Shown here piece after piece: positions 29,655-29,938 of a DNA stretch of 29,938 nucleotides. This DNA comes from JANLQX01 sp031406385 (GTDB taxonomy: Bacteria > Actinomycetota > Acidimicrobiia > Acidimicrobiales > JANYDT01). Both the position numbers and the translations under genes were made by a program. Positions within the stretch are counted from its first letter, which is position 1; each line of letters opens with the position of its first letter. The notes below the pieces were generated by a model, which worked only from the letters and a program-made list of their open reading frames with translations, was not told the origin of the DNA and ran no database searches. The stretch is taken from assembly GCA_031406385.1 (NCBI GenBank), contig JANOHI010000290.1, positions 1 through 29,938 on the forward strand, read 5' to 3'.

Positions 29655-29750
29655 GTGTGCACGAGTGACACCGTTCACGTCAACGGTCCCGGGTAGCTGG
29701 ACATCGACCGGCTTCGGGGCGACCTTGACAGCACCTGGCAATCTGGTTGG

Positions 29751-29882
29751 GTGAGCTCCGACGGTGCGCTGCGACGACGACCCCGTCAGGCAAGAGCGCA
29801 GGAACGAGTCGAGCGGATCCTTGCAAGGCCGACGCGCTCCGCTCCGCTGCCGGTCTCGGCGCGCTCGTCGCCGGCTAGCTAG
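29751..29882 (+). pseudogene. Remnant of a TetR-family regulator gene
   Basis: The GTG at 29751 opens MSSDGALRRRPRQARAQERV, the typical basic lead of actinobacterial TetR regulators, followed by ERIL, where helix 1 begins. After ATCCTT the phase changes: the expected continuation appears in another frame as KADALRSAAGLGALVAG, like the DAADALVASGGLGALT of intact TetR proteins, then a stop. In the first frame the product ends after 43 residues at 29880-29882. No DNA-binding helix-turn-helix remains. A TTGACA lies at 29725-29730 but lacks a well-placed -10. A frameshift plus 3' loss fits best; the remnant overlaps the end of the gene on the other strand. Confidence 0.6.
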
Positions 29883-29938
29883 CCCGCGATCGTCGCGCCG
29901 GTGCGCTTCACGTACAGGCCGGACGCGGCCTTCTCGCT
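29879..29938 (-). CDS. C-terminal end of a gene cut by window edge
   Basis: On the minus strand the frame enters the window in phase and reads EKAASGLYVKRTGATIAG to a TAG at 29879-29881. Only 19 residues are visible, so no family can be named. The sensible amino-acid order and the stop, with the TetR remnant running into it from the other strand, make a real gene end likely but not certain. Confidence 0.35.
   Translation of the reverse strand, partial: SEKAASGLYVKRTGATIAG

Overview
The window is GC-rich, almost fully coding bacterial chromosome. It uses many GTG starts, and several genes start a few bases after a -10-like hexamer, with no room for a Shine-Dalgarno sequence. Gene content points to a free-living actinomycete: efp-nusB, pyrR-pyrB-pyrC, and a mec-cysO-cysM block followed by rph and rdgB, the order known from Mycobacterium (there with more genes between cysM and rph). 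The class Acidimicrobiia (Ilumatobacter-like) is my best guess from the style of the proteins, but it is inference. No prophage, insertion sequence, CRISPR array, rRNA or tRNA gene is visible.

Layout. 1-656: truncated lipoprotein gene (minus). 657-1100: non-coding stretch with direct and inverted repeats. 1101-2065: efp and nusB. 2066-2346: tandem repeats of 54 bp and 18 bp. 2347-5783: minus-strand block with pirin, birA, an unknown small protein and an APH-like kinase. 5855-9499: PyrR RNA element, pyrR, pyrB, pyrC and an EamA permease. 9515-12540: divergent pair, an 8-oxoguanine deaminase-like amidohydrolase and an AMP-binding acyl-CoA ligase-like protein. 12607-16390: minus-strand run with an ankyrin protein, a flavin amine oxidase whose sequence order is circularly permuted, a small basic protein and an MFS transporter. 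16528-20543: Nudix hydrolase, a PEP-utilising-enzyme-like protein without an ATP-grasp domain, and an acyl-CoA dehydrogenase. 20658-25459: smpB divergent from the CysO-dependent cysteine pathway, then rph, a lipoprotein and rdgB. 25466-29610: a D-threonine aldolase-like enzyme, an unknown protein, a HAD hydrolase and a ferritin-like di-iron protein. 29611-29938: a decayed TetR gene start and the last codons of another gene.

Functional themes. Pyrimidine synthesis is probably controlled by PyrR acting on an RNA hairpin directly before the pyrR ribosome binding site. Cysteine synthesis uses the sulfur-carrier protein CysO, whose Gly-Gly is masked by two extra residues that the neighbouring JAMM protease would have to remove. 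A clear palindrome over the cysO promoter suggests repression in response to sulfur, Fe-S or redox state. The most unusual single object is the permuted amine oxidase at 13306-14625. The non-coding DNA is also rich in unexplained palindromes and repeats, notably at 2042-2327, 17288-17322, 20597-20657, 23061-23152 and 24661-24827.
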